A stretch of DNA of 64,000 nucleotides from Gordius sp. MW1 (taxonomy: Eukaryota > Nematomorpha > Gordioida > Gordea > Gordiidae): contig OZ038533.1 in assembly GCA_964036665.1 (NCBI GenBank), positions 19,340,575 to 19,404,574 of the forward strand. The letters are read 5' to 3'. Numbering within the stretch: the stretch's first letter is position 1; every line of letters begins with the position of its first letter. Both the position numbers and the translations under genes were made by a program. Below, one piece after another: positions 35,992 to 47,589 of this stretch. The notes beneath the pieces are model-generated. The model made no database searches, was not told the origin of the DNA, and was given only the letters and a program-made list of their open reading frames with translations.

Positions 35992-37526
35992 ATGTCGCAC
36001 ACATCCCATCGCCATTTCTACACGTCAATATTTTGTGCCCTAATTTTATGTCTATTAGTTTTTAAATTCCAATGTAAAAATTGGATAAAACAAAAACCTT
36101 TATCAAACTTTCCCGTTCAACGACGCCATTTTGTACATGGATAAATTCAATAACATCCAAAGCAATGTTGTTAAAAGTAATGACAAAATCACAAATATTG
36201 TGCATCATGATCTTGGATTTTCCAAAAATTTAAAAGCTTGCATCTCTGAATATAATGTAACACACGATTATATAAATGGAATATTTGTTCCTAAAAGAAA
36301 CAACTTTACATTGCCACACGAATTTACTTTTATCATTAACCCATCTATGACTTGTTTTGAAAAGATTTCCTTCGATCTTGGGAGCAAGGATGAGTCAAAT
36401 AGACAAGAATTGATCATTTCTAAAAGCATATTTATAATAACGATTGTTCATTCGGCTCCAAGCCATTTCGAATTTAGGTCCAAAATTCGCGACACTATGG
36501 GTCAATTATGATATTTTTTGGTCTTAATATAAAAACCGTTTTCATCTTGGGTACAGTTAATGATAGCTCTTTGAAGGCCAAGATAAGAAGTGAAGGTGAG
36601 CAATTTGGTGATATCGTTCAAGCTAATTTCCTTGATTCATATCGAAACTTAACTTTTAAACTCGCCGCTGGAATGAAATGGGTCGTTGAATATTGTCCTC
36701 AAGCCAAGTTTATTCTCAAGATGGACGACGATATAGAGGTTGATATCTATGAAATATCTAACATCCTAAATGATTTTAACGAAAATTATGGACAGTTTTG
36801 GGCATCAAATGTGGACCTATTAAAGCCTCAGCCCGACAAAATTATGCCATACACCTATAATCAAACTGGTATAAGCTCCTATGATGAGTTTCCTTATATG
36901 ATACAAGGGAGAAAGTTTAAAGGCAAGCTAAAAGCTTGGACTGCTATCACCAATAGAACTAATCCTAAAATCACGAAAACAAAGGTTGTAATATTGACTG
37001 ATTAACTATGCTAGATGATCCAAAATTAGCTCTGGAATATAAGCAAAGATTTGGGCCTGAGCCTGTAATTAGAGACTTATTTTTTTGTTACGCCATGCCT
37101 AATAGTCCAGTCCAAAGGCGTAACACTTCTAAATGGTACATGTCTCCAACAGAATACGCGAGTGATTATTATGAACCTTATTGCTCGGGTTGGGGTCTAG
37201 TGTTTACTCCAGCCCTGGCTTTCAAACTTTACAAAGCTTACTTAACGCAACCCTACACATTTATAGACGATGCCCACGTCACTGGAAAACTAGCTAGAAT
37301 AGCTGGGGCCACGATGGTTAACATAGAATACAAAGTGCTTTCTAACCTGAAAACCTTAAAGAATGCTACTGCTAATAAAATAATTAATGTCTCTAGTTAC
37401 GTTCCTCAAGATCCTTGGGCCCTTAAATCCGATCGCGATTATATTTTTGCTTTTACCGAAAACGACCCATCCAACATGGATGTTGTGTGGGCCGATATAT
37501 GTAGAAGGCATGGCTTTAGTTGTTAG
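35992..37526 (+). pseudogene. GT31 beta-1,3-glycosyltransferase, split over four frames
   Basis: Type II Golgi glycosyltransferase of the Galactosyl_T (GT31) family, which transfers galactose or GlcNAc to glycans. Segments: 35992-36144 (cytoplasmic tail plus one membrane anchor, TSIFCALILCLLVF), 36131-36511 (stem and IVHSAPSHFEFRSKIRDTMG), 36508-37005 (KTVFILGT, FGDIVQANFLDSYRNLTFKL, KMDDDIEVDIYE with the DDD metal site at 36724-36732), 37008-37526 (SKWYMSPTEY, YYEPYCSGWG, DDAHVTGKLARIAG, stop). All family blocks are present and in order, but each segment is in a different frame from the next. The first switch is in the stem and could hide an intron; the second (about 36505) falls inside the conserved core and cannot. 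Either recently dead, or indels in the assembly. The conserved Trp of the R-T-W-G block is Met here. Confidence 0.88.
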
Positions 37527-37700
37527 GTGGTCTCTTATAATTATAATAAAATTTTACTTAAAGTTACTGGTTTACTTATATTTGTGCCTCATGAAAGTAA
37601 ATGTGTTCAGTTAGATACAAATATTGATAAATCACAAAAACTTAACGGCATATATCATCAATTATTAAATATAACACGAAATTTGAAAGCGAATAAGATA

Positions 37701-38843
37701 TCTATATATATAAAGTAAAGTGTATGTATATATGTATGTAAGGGCTAATCTCTGAAACTACCGGCCCGATTCGCGCGAAAATTTACCCCTAGGTTCCCAG
37801 AGCGGCCAGGGGTAAAATAGCTTTTTCAGAATCCTAAAATTCCTTTTAATTTTCGAGATATTGGGTTTTATGCGTTTTGACGTTCAATAAAATGTCAATC
37901 AAACGCACCTCCTCGCGTTCGTCGAAAATTTGAATATACAGACAGTTCTTTAGTAAAAGTGTATCACTTATAGTAGTTTGTAAAACGTAATCTTTTCTTA
38001 ACGATGACAACATAAATTTTATGAATTAAATTCCTTAAACGTCATCTTTTCTTAACAGTGACAATATAAAATTTATGAATTAAATTTCTTAAACGTCATC
38101 TTTTCTTAACGGTGACAAGACAACATAAAATTTATGAATTAAATTTCTTAAACGTCATCTTTTCTTAACGGTGACAACATAAAATTTATGAATTAACCTG
38201 AAATAAATAAAATTATAGATTATTTGAGAAAATATATAGGTGAAGAAGATGAATTTTTCATATTATCATTAAATGAGATATTTTAAATGAGAAAGATGAA
38301 TGACGTCATACATACAAAGCTGAAGTTTTCTCGAATTAGATATTTAAAAGTATAATAAAAATGTTACAGTATACGGTTAAAATTATTGGGGTTTAACAGA
38401 CTATTTAAATTAAATAAATAAAATTTAAATTATACAGTTTTTGTCATTATTATCACGTGGTCGATCATAGAAGCATATTTTTAATAATTATCCATCCTTC
38501 AATTAATTAATTTATTATATTAAAGAAAATTGTATTTCAAATAAATCAGCTAACTAGAAAAATAAAATAATGGTATTATTGTATAATAAGTAACAGCATT
38601 AATAAGCAATTTTTCAAAAACATTTAATTTTAATCGGATTTGATAACAAAACAGAATTTGCATTTGGTTTGTCTTATTATATAAATATATACTAAAAATA
38701 GTGGGTTCATAAAATCATTCGGACCTTTCACATTATAAATTATTTCATATATGACCCTATTTTAGATAAGTCTTATTAATAGCTTATACTTAATTAACCA
38801 CTTAAGGACTGAGCCAAAGCAACGCTTGGCTGGGCACAGCTAG
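37701..38843 (+). mobile_element. Non-autonomous Helitron-like element, copy 1
   Basis: Begins TCTATATATATAAAG and ends with a hairpin (GCCAAAGCAACGCTTGGC) followed by GGGCACAGCTAG. Host A precedes and T follows: the canonical A|TC...CTAG|T Helitron form. The leader contains AAACTACCGGCCCGATTCGC. No Rep/helicase coding sequence. Confidence 0.75.
37985..38200 (+). repeat. Internal tandem repeat of Helitron copy 1
   Basis: Four units of about 55-60 bp, each with CGTCATCTTTTCTTAACGGT, GACAACATAAAATTTATGAA and TTAAATTTCTTAAA. Confidence 0.85.
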
Positions 38844-40422
38844 TATATATATAAAGTAAAGTGTATATATGTATATATGTAAGAGCTAAATTCTGAAACT
38901 ACCGGCCCGATTCGCGCGAAAATTTACCCCTAGGTTTCCAGGGCGGCCAGGGGTAAAATAGCTTTTTCAGAATCCTAAAATTCCTTTTAGTTTTCGAGAT
39001 ATTGGGTTTTATGCGTTTTGACGTTCAATAAAATGTCAATCAAACGCACCTCCTCGCGTTCGTCGAAAATTTGAATATACAGACAGTTCTGTAGTAAAAG
39101 TGTATCACTTATAGTAGTTTGTAAAAGGTAATCTTTTCTTAACGGTGACAACATAAAATTTATGAATTAAATTTCTTAAACGTCATCTTTTCTTAACGGT
39201 GACAATATAAAATTTATGAATTAAATTTCTTAAACGTCATCTTTTCTTAACGGTAACAAGACAACGTAAAATTTAGGAATTAAATTTCTTAAACGTCATC
39301 TTTTCTTAACGGTGATAACATAAAATTTATGAATTAACCTGAAATAAATAAAATTATAGATTATTTGAGAAAATATATAGGTGAAGAAGATGAAATTTTC
39401 TCATTATCATTAAATGAGATATTTTAAATGAGAAAGATGAAAGTATATATAATTTAAATGTAATATAAAATAGTCCAACGTTGATTATTCTGAGTAAATG
39501 CTATTTATATATAAATGTCATTATTTATCGATCATTAATTTTTATTAAATGAGATATTTAAATGAGAATTCTGAAACTACCGGCCCGATTCGCGCGAAAC
39601 TTTACCCGTAGGTTCTCAGGGCGGCCAGGTGTAAAATAGCTTTTTCAGATTGCTAAAATTCCTTTTAGTTTTAAAAATATCGGACATTTCTCGGCCTTTT
39701 GGTTTTAAAAAAGGGCTAAATTCTGAAACTTCAGATCCGATTCGAGCGAAAATTTAGCCGTAGATGCCCAGATAGGCCAGGGGTAAAATAGCTTTTTCAG
39801 ATTCCTAAAATACCTTTTTGTTTTAAAAATATCTAACATTTCCCGTCCAGTTTCATTTATAGCAGCATATACAATAATGACGTCATACATACAAAGCTGA
39901 AGTTTTCTCGAATTAGATATTTAAAAGTATAATAAAAATGTTACAGTATACGGTTAAAATTATTGGGGTTTAACAGACTATTTAAATTAAATAAATAAAA
40001 CTTAAATTATGCAGTTTTTGTCATTATTATCACGTGGTCGATCATAGAAGCATATTTTTAATAATTATCCATCCTTCAATTAATTATTTTATTATATTAA
40101 AGAAAATTGTTTTTCAAATAAATCAGCTAACTAGAAAAATAAAATAATGGTATTATTGTGTAATAAGTAACAGCATTAATAAGCAATTTTTTCAAAAACA
40201 TTTAATTTTAGTCGGATTTGATGACTAAAACAGAATTTGCATTTGGTTTGTCTTATTATATAAATATATACTAAAAATAGTGGGTTCATAAAATCATTCG
40301 GACCTTTCACATTATAAATTATTTCATATATGACCCCATTTTAGATAAGTCTTATTAATAGCTTATACTTATTTAACCACTTAAGGCCTGAGCCAAAGCA
40401 ATGCTTGGCCGGGCACAGCTAG
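38844..40422 (+). mobile_element. Non-autonomous Helitron-like element, copy 2, head to tail
   Basis: Starts directly at the T after copy 1's CTAG (TATATATATAAAGTAAAG), the same leader and internal four-unit repeat (39126-39345), and ends ATGCTTGGCCGGGCACAGCTAG, then T. Between 39440 and 39880 it holds extra leader-type segments (CTACCGGCCCGATTCGCG near 39575; TCAGATCCGATTCGAGCG near 39735), so it is about 0.44 kb longer. Confidence 0.72.
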
Positions 40423-41180
40423 TTATTAATAAAACGCGGTCTCCGTATTTTGAATAATCAAAAGCTCTTTTTTCCAAAAAACAAAGATAAAGAAAAATTA
40501 ATGATTCAATGGCTAATGTTTCCTTTTCTTACATTTAAAACATAATTTGAACAAAACACTATATGATATAAATGTCTAAAGCGATAGGTGTATAGCTAAT
40601 ATGTAGAAGTTGTCAATTTAACTTAGTAGTAAATATGTCTAAAAGAAATTTGAACTGATTGGGGGATTATAATAAATATATCTTATAAAATAAAAAACAA
40701 ATTGCAAATTAATAAAAATCACTAGAAAAAGCTTAACTATTCTTGGCAACATGTGATTCCTATAAAAAAAACTTTTTTAGATTATTTTTATACTATTATT
40801 CTTAAATTAAAAACCATGAAATATATATTATGAGGTAAAATTCTAATGCCTCTATTAGACTTTTTGTATTAAGAAAAGTAAAACAATAAAACAAAAGTAG
40901 CTAATTTTATAACTAGGTTTCCCATTTCCAAATTGTTTTAGTTCAATTAGGTCGAAGTCAAACTTACAGATTCGCTTCGCTTTGTTGAAGAAAGATTTGA
41001 ACTGACAGTTAAAATTTAAATGAGTCGACAATATAATGATTTTTTTATTTATCTAGCGTTCCAGTTTAAAGTTGGTAAATAAACATTTCCTTCAAATCCC
41101 GAATTTCTGATATATTTAATAAAACTATAGCCCCTGCCCCTCCCTAAAGAAACTGTTGAATTCCTATATATATTGGCCAT
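40423..41180. other. Spacer, nothing recognised
   Basis: AT-rich; no gene, repeat family or control element recognised. Confidence 0.4.
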
Positions 41181-41198
41181 ATTCACTAATTTTCGCAA

Positions 41199-44100
41199 CA
41201 CTACCTACGACTGTCCCAAGTCCGTGTGCAAACAGTGGAGGGTTGGCGTCAGGTCGGAAACCGGCTATAAAAACCAACTCCAAAATTATGATAGTTTCAA
41301 ACAAGATTTTACAAGAAAAGGGTAGGGCGTCCTCCACAAACGACGCGCACTGCATACCCCGCCCGTGCAATGTGAAAAATACACTAGGGTCACTACCCAA
41401 CTCACAACGATGGCGGTTAAGGAAATTAGTTGGTGAAAGAATGCGAATAACGTGTTGGAATGTGGGAACGTTCAAGGGGAAGAGCATCGAGGTCGCACAA
41501 ATGCTAAAAAGAAGAAAGGTACACATCGCCTGCCTACAAGAGACGAGGTGGAACGGAACAAAAGCTCGGGAATTAGGATAAGGATACAAGCTTTACTACA
41601 GTGGGTCACCAAATCGTAGAAACGGGGTCGGTATCATTCTAAGCGAATCGTTCAAGGACAAGGTGGTGGAAGTCAAGCGTTGTTCAAACAGGCTAATGTG
41701 GGTGAAGATTGCAGATCAAGGGGGCCTCCTAACCGTTATGCGCGCGCGCGTGCTCCCCGAATTGGGTGTTCGGAATCAGAGAAAGACATATTCTTCGATT
41801 CAGTGGAAAAGGAAATACAAGAAATAGGACAGGAAGAAAGGCTAATTATTGGGGCAGATTTCAATGCTCACGTAGGATAAGATCGCCTCGAGTATGAACG
41901 CAATCATGGAGGATATGGGTATGGTCTGAAGAACAAAGATGGGGAATAACTTCCCCAAGTATCCCAAGCATATGACATGGGAATCGTTAACACCTATTTT
42001 CAAAAGCGCGAAGATCATATTGTGGCCTATAGAAGTGGGAAGCATTTTAGTCAAATTGACTATTTGCTTATATGGCGAAAGGACTTATGGAGTATCAAGG
42101 ATTGCAAAGAAATACCGGGAGAAGAAATCGCCAGGCATCATCGTCCCCTTGTTATGGATCTTGACAGAAGAGTATTTCACGAAAGAAGAAAGGTATATGA
42201 ACCTCGTCAATACGAAAAGCTAAAGAATACGTCGACGAACGATCAAAAAGCCTCCTCACTCTTGGGTGCAAGAAAGTTGCAAAGGGACGTAGACGGCGAT
42301 TGGGAGACGCTATCTAAGGACTTTAAGGAAACAGCGATTCATGTTCTAGGACAGACCAAAGGAGGCAAAGCTATGAATAGGGAATTATGGTGGTGGGATC
42401 AATTGGTTGGGATTTCATCGAAAGAAAGAGAAATCTATCTATGGCATAAATCAAAAAAGTCGGAGGATTATCAAGAGTATAGGGACGCAAAGATAGCCGC
42501 AAAAAAGGCCGTTGCAATAGCGAAGAATGCCGCCTACACCGAGATGGCAAACAAACTGGATCATAAAGGGCCTATGTACAAATTGGCCAAGATAAGGGAG
42601 AAGAAAAGTCGCGATGTCGGAGTTCTTAAAATAGTCAAAAACGAGAAGAGTCAAACCTTATTCAAGCCAAAAGAAGTGATGGAAAAGTGGAAAGGATATT
42701 TTAAGCTTATGAATATTGCAAATGAAAAGGATTCTCTTCCCAATATTGAGCCAAGTATAAGTATGGTCGAACTCTTTCAGGAGGATGAAGTTAGGACACA
42801 GATGAACAAGATGCAAAAAGGAAAAGCAAATGGCCCAGATGGGATACCTATGGAAGCATTGCTCGGATGTCGTGAAGAAGGAGTCACCACCATGACGAAC
42901 CTCCTTAACAAGATATTGTTAGAAGAGCGAATTCCTAATCAATGGAGAGCAAGCACTATTATACCCTTTTTTAAAGGCAAAGGAGACCCTCAAGACTGTG
43001 GCGATTACAGAGGTATCAAGCTAACTTGCCACTCCTTGAAGCTCATGGAAAGGATCTTCTAAAAAACGAGGTGAAAATATCGGCTAATCAATTCGGGTTT
43101 GTGGTCGGCAAATCCACAATCGACCCAATCGCACTAAGACAAATTATGGATAAGTATGGCGAAAAGAGGAAAGACCTACATGTGGTCTTTATCAACTTGG
43201 AGAAAGCCTATGACACGGTCCCCCGCGATTTAATATGGTGGTGCCTGAGAAAACAAAATATCCCTGACGCATATATACGGCTTATGAAAAATTTTTAAGA
43301 AACCTCAAACTCTTGCGTTAGGACGACAGTTGAAGACTCTAAATCTTTTCGGGTTAAAATTGGATTACATCAAGGATCTGCTTTAAGTCCCTCTTTCTTT
43401 AATATAATTATAGACACGATGACGAGGGACATTCAAAAGCCATCGCCATGGTGTATGCTATAGGTCGATGATATAGTACTATGCGAGGAAACAAGGGAGA
43501 AAGTATCGAAGAAGCCGAAAAGTGGTCAAAGCGCTTAGCTGGATATGGTTTAAAGGTCAACGATCGAAAAACGGTATACATGTGAATGAATGGTACAAGC
43601 ACCCCATCGCTGGATGACCATCTAAAGTACCCAAAAGTAGACAGGTTTACATACCTCGGCTCGATGCTACATCAAGAGGGAGGTTGTGCAACAGAAGTCA
43701 ATGCCCGGATCCAAAAAGGATGGCTTAAATGGCGAAGTATAACTGGTGTAATGTGCGACAAGAAAATGCCAATATGGTTGAAAAGCAAAGCTTACAAATC
43801 CATCGTAAGACCGGTGTAACTCTATGGAAGTGAAATATTGGCATTAAACACCACGGAAGGAAAGCTATTACAAGCCACAGAAATGAGAATGATATGGTGG
43901 AGCTTGGGGTTTACTAAGCTCGATCATATGAAGAATGAAATTTTCATGACAAAAATGGGTATTCAACCTATGGCGGACATGATTAACGAAAAATGGCTAA
44001 GGTGGTATGGGCATATACTAAGAAGGGACACGGATGACGTAAATCGAAAAGTACTGGACATGGAGGTACCGGGGAAGAAAGGAAGAGGACCGTGTCACGT

Positions 44101-44225
44101 GGAAAGGGCAAGTTGATAAAGTTATGATAACTAAAGAGATTACTCAAGACACCGGTCAAGATGGAAGAAAATTATCAAAACAAACTCCATGAGTGTGGGA
44201 CCAAATAACTGATAAAGATGAAGAG
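41199..44225 (+). mobile_element. RTE-clade non-LTR retrotransposon, full length, inactive
   Basis: 3,027 bp with an 18-bp target duplication (ATTCACTAATTTTCGCAA at 41181-41198 and 44226-44243), ending in a GATAAAGATGAAGA-type tail typical of RTE. Apurinic endonuclease part: RITCWNVGTFKGKSIEVAQM, CLQETRWNGTK, IIGADFNAHVG, SQIDYLL, HHRPLVMDL. RT part: KGKANGPDGIPMEALLG, TIIPFFKGKGDPQDCGDYRG, AYDTVPRDLIWW. The Phe/Tyr before the catalytic VDD (about 43461) is a stop codon. At least seven frame breaks or stops. Confidence 0.92.
41977..43062 (+). pseudogene. RTE endonuclease end and RT start fragment
   Basis: Longest open piece (361 residues) of the RTE polyprotein: the last endonuclease motifs (IDYLLIWRKDLWS, HHRPLVMDLD), a Lys/Glu-rich linker and RT blocks 0-2 up to DCGDYRGIKLTCHS, then a stop at the motif A side. 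Confidence 0.88.
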
Positions 44226-44382
44226 ATTCACTAATTTTCGCAATTTATAAACTATGCCTTTTAAACACAGATAAAATTTAGTATTTATTTTACCTTCTTA
44301 TAAAACTCTCTGTAACATTTTAGGTATATTTAAATGTGGGGGGGGGGGGGGGTAATGGTGTGAAGTTGTAGTTTGCAGGAAC

Positions 44383-44574
44383 TAGAGGTCCGCAACGGGC
44401 CTGGTTAGGTAAGTCGGCCCGCCCGTTAAAGTAATTACAAGTCCAGTCCCACCCGGGCTTATCAAATATTAAAAAACCCAGGCCCGCCCCGGAATCGCTT
44501 GGATTATGGCCCGTCCAGGAAAGGCTGGCTGTAGCTGAAGCCCGTTCAAGCCCGTGGGCTGGTGCAGACCTCTG
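44383..44574. mobile_element. hAT-like MITE, family D
   Basis: 192 bp, TAGAGGTCCGCAACGGGCC to GGTGCAGACCTCTG, duplication GCAGGAAC / GCAAGAAC (44375-44382, 44575-44582; 7 of 8). Dense GGCCCG motifs. Confidence 0.85.
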
Positions 44575-44744
44575 GCAAGAACTATTTTAAGAAGTTTATA
44601 ATCATAAATTATAATAAACCTGCTAATCGTAAAAACGTTTTATTGATATTAAGGGATATTTAAATACTTTTTAAATCAAAAACTTAGTATAAAAATCTGT
44701 TGTTGTCATGATTATATATGAGATGGCCAATGCTTAACCAGGGC

Positions 44745-47421
44745 TAAATTGAAAGTACAATAATTAACGGCTTCAATAATATGCTCATTCCATGGTTCTG
44801 TTACTATCCTCCGTATCTCATCCATGTCTACAGTGTTAGTTACTGGAACTGCGTATATTTCAACTCCTTTATAAAAATATATTTTTTGTCTTTAAATTTT
44901 GGTTTAATTGGTATGCAATTTTTTAAAATTTATTAAAATACACAAGTAACGACATGTTTAAACCCCTTAACGCATATTTTATTTGTAAATTTCATATATC
45001 TTTATATATGGAATATTTCTTTATGCATATGTAAGTTTTTATAAAATTAGTTAATAAGTTGCCTTTAAAATTGTTTTTTCTGTTTATTCATGTTTATTAA
45101 GTAAATTCTAATTTTGTTCTTTAACACTTTTTCGGAGCATAGGGGTTTAATAACTTATTAAAATTAATTTTATCTCATAATTGCTTATTCTATCCTTAAC
45201 TTAACTCATTGTATTTTTGTACAAATGTAAAAAATCCCTCATAAGAAACAGTTCGCATTTTTATGAAAAACATCGGTAAGTAAAATCAAGTGTTATTAAT
45301 AAAAAATCATTATTGGTTAAAAAAAGAGTATTTACCTGATTGTTTAAAATTGTCCGCTAATTGGTTTAAAAATTGAGAATGTGATTTCCCATCGGTCATA
45401 AGCAAAACAATCTTATAAGAATCTGCCCGACTGCCCCTAAGTAACATCCTCCTAGCCAGGTTCATTCCCTTTTCCATGTGACTATCGCCACCTTGAATAA
45501 TATATATTTATTGAAATATTTAATCATTTTATAATACTCTAAATTTCTAATAGTTTAACACAGCGATATATGGGCGTACTTAAGGGGGGACAGGGAAGGG
45601 CTGCTGCCCCCCTCTAAATCCATAAAATTACAAAAAATGATCATTTTGCCCTTCCTTAGATCATTATTGCTCCCCCCTCTAATTTCAATGCTGGATACGC
45701 CCATGATTCCATGATTTGATATAAAGAGTGTTTTAAATAGCTAATAAAATTACACAAAAAACTCATATAGTGTCTTATTAATTGCTATGCAATTTATAGG
45801 CTCGTTTCTGGTTGTCCGTCCTGTCCGTCCGTTCTGTCCAACTTGTAATTTTTTAATTGCTGTGGAAACTTATACGGGATATTAATGGCTACGGACTTAT
45901 TTTATCATGGCTACATATATATATAACATAGATATTGAAAAAAAATCTTAAATTAGTTATAGAGCACATTAGGAAGTTTATTATATTGTATTTCATTTGA
46001 AATTAATATATATCTTAACAGTGTTATAAAATATACTTTAAAATATGTTTCAATATTCCACACCTGCATAAATGACTGAGTCTATGGCTGTATATACCCT
46101 GTTCAAATCAGAACCAAGGCGCAAATTAAGTTCGATGTTGAAATTTGTAGCAAATCTGACGATTCCAATATTAGTGCCTTGACGGGAAATGGGGTTTTGA
46201 TTATTTATAATTTTTGCTACATCCTAAAAATTATAACATAAAACATATACTTATAAAACTTAAAATTATAAAATATCAGTCTAAATAAGAACAACTTATG
46301 ATTTTTTTTAGATATATTATCAATGGTTAGTAGACAAGACGATTAATTAAGTCTAGGACATATTGAAACTGAGGAGTAAAGCCATAGGGTTAAACAAATC
46401 AAATAAATCCTTCCTAGAAGTATAATCAGGGGTCAAAATGTGGTTTAAACACTTTATTTTTTATTTAATTGTAGACGTTATTTGTATAAAAGAAAGTTGA
46501 TGGTTCTTTAACAAAGATTTACTTTAATTTATGAGAAAATATTTTTGTTAGCTCTATATATTATTATTTACATTTTAATAACAATTCATAAAATCGTAGA
46601 AAAGTAATTATACGCAAAAATTCATGAATTCATCATAGCATTTAGATTTTGGGTCTAAATTTTACCTTTAAAGCCTCCAATCCGCATTTAAAATATTCTA
46701 GTCCTAGGCTTTGGCTCGCATCGATAACAAAAACTATGTCTACCGCATAAATACCTTTCGGTCCTGTACTGTTACTTAGTTTTGAAGTAACATTTAGTAG
46801 ATTCGTAAGAGCATTTAATGACCCGGGGCTGATATCCGTCAATGGTTGAACTATTAATTAATTCACAATATAGAAGTAATAGTAATTAAAATAATCTGTA
46901 AAAAGGAGTTTTTGAAACTGATATTATATGCAACATATACATGGGCTTAGTCAGCATTGGGACTAGAGGGGGGCAATAATTAGGGAGGGGCAAAGTGATA
47001 ATTTTTTTTTAATTTTCGCTATAATTTTAATAAAATTCAACAAGTTTTTGGATTTAGAGGGGAGCAGCCGCCCCTCCCTGCCCCCTTGGTTACACCCATG
47101 AACCTATGTCGACGAGAATCTTGTGCATTTAGGAATATTCTTGTAAGTTAATTAATTTACTTTTCTGTCTATAGCTTAACAAACTGCATCCTATAACGAA
47201 GAACATTTGAACAAGGTTATATACAATTTAATTAAGTGTCTAGATTCTATAAATGAATCGTAAATTTTCATATAACTTATATAAACATACAATTTAGTAT
47301 ATTCCTTAATAAAACTCCTTTTAAAATTATAAAACAAATTATTTTAATAATAATTACCTATTTGTGATTTACATTGGAATGATAAAGCAAGAATCAAACA
47401 ATAATATCTATAAGATAGCAT
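44745..47421 (-). CDS. Secreted single von Willebrand factor A domain protein, 5 exons
   Basis: Exons (high to low): 47421-47358, 46850-46666, 46223-46064, 45491-45336, 44866-44745; all GT-AG, phases consistent, total 687 nt = 228 residues plus stop. Exon 1 is a signal peptide (MLSYRYYCLILALSFQC). Residues about 58-226 form a vWA fold: DIVFVIDASQSLG carries the metal-ion site DxSxS (Asp65, Ser67, Ser69), then NIGIVRFATNFNIELNLRLG, GGDSHMEKGMNLARRMLL, KIVLLMTDGKS (third metal ligand) and VEIYAVPVTN. Two N-glycosylation sites precede the domain (NVT, NST). vWA domains bind protein ligands through the metal ion outside the cell; many invertebrate matrix or adhesion proteins repeat it, but here there is only one domain, no other module and no anchor. 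A minus-strand AATAAA lies about 100 nt downstream. Partner unknown. Confidence 0.9.
45569..45705. mobile_element. hAT-like MITE, family E
   Basis: TATGGGCGTACTTAAG to CTGGATACGCCCATG; no clear duplication. It lies in the vWA intron 45492-46063. Confidence 0.75.
45778..45900. repeat. TTAATTGCTATGCAATTTA / GTCCGTCC family fragment
   Basis: ATTAATTGCTATGCAATTTA, then CTGGTTGTCCGTCCTGTCCG, in the same order as near 59760 and 60430 and inverted relative to 6590 and 10820. Confidence 0.65.
46940..47100. mobile_element. hAT-like MITE, family E
   Basis: 161 bp, CATGGGCTTAGTCAGC to TTGGTTACACCCATG, duplication AACATATA / AACCTATG (6 of 8), in vWA intron 1. Confidence 0.8.
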
Positions 47422-47589
47422 TACAAATCAAACAATGATATTATTTACATTGTTGCCTTCTTTTAAACTACAAATATTTACCATTGTCTTTATAAAAATT
47501 AAATTGTTTGTGTTTTGCGACTTAATTGATATTTACATCATATACAGTCAAAGCAATTTTAAAATTTGTATTGTCAAATTTTAAAAACT

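Noticed and set aside
36985-37014. 30-nt GT...AG segment as an explanation for the last GT31 frame switch
   Set aside because: Its length is a multiple of three, so removing it does not change frame.
37527-37718. In-frame continuation after the GT31 stop (possible stop readthrough)
   Set aside because: No similarity to GT31 C-termini, and the segment runs into the Helitron-like element.
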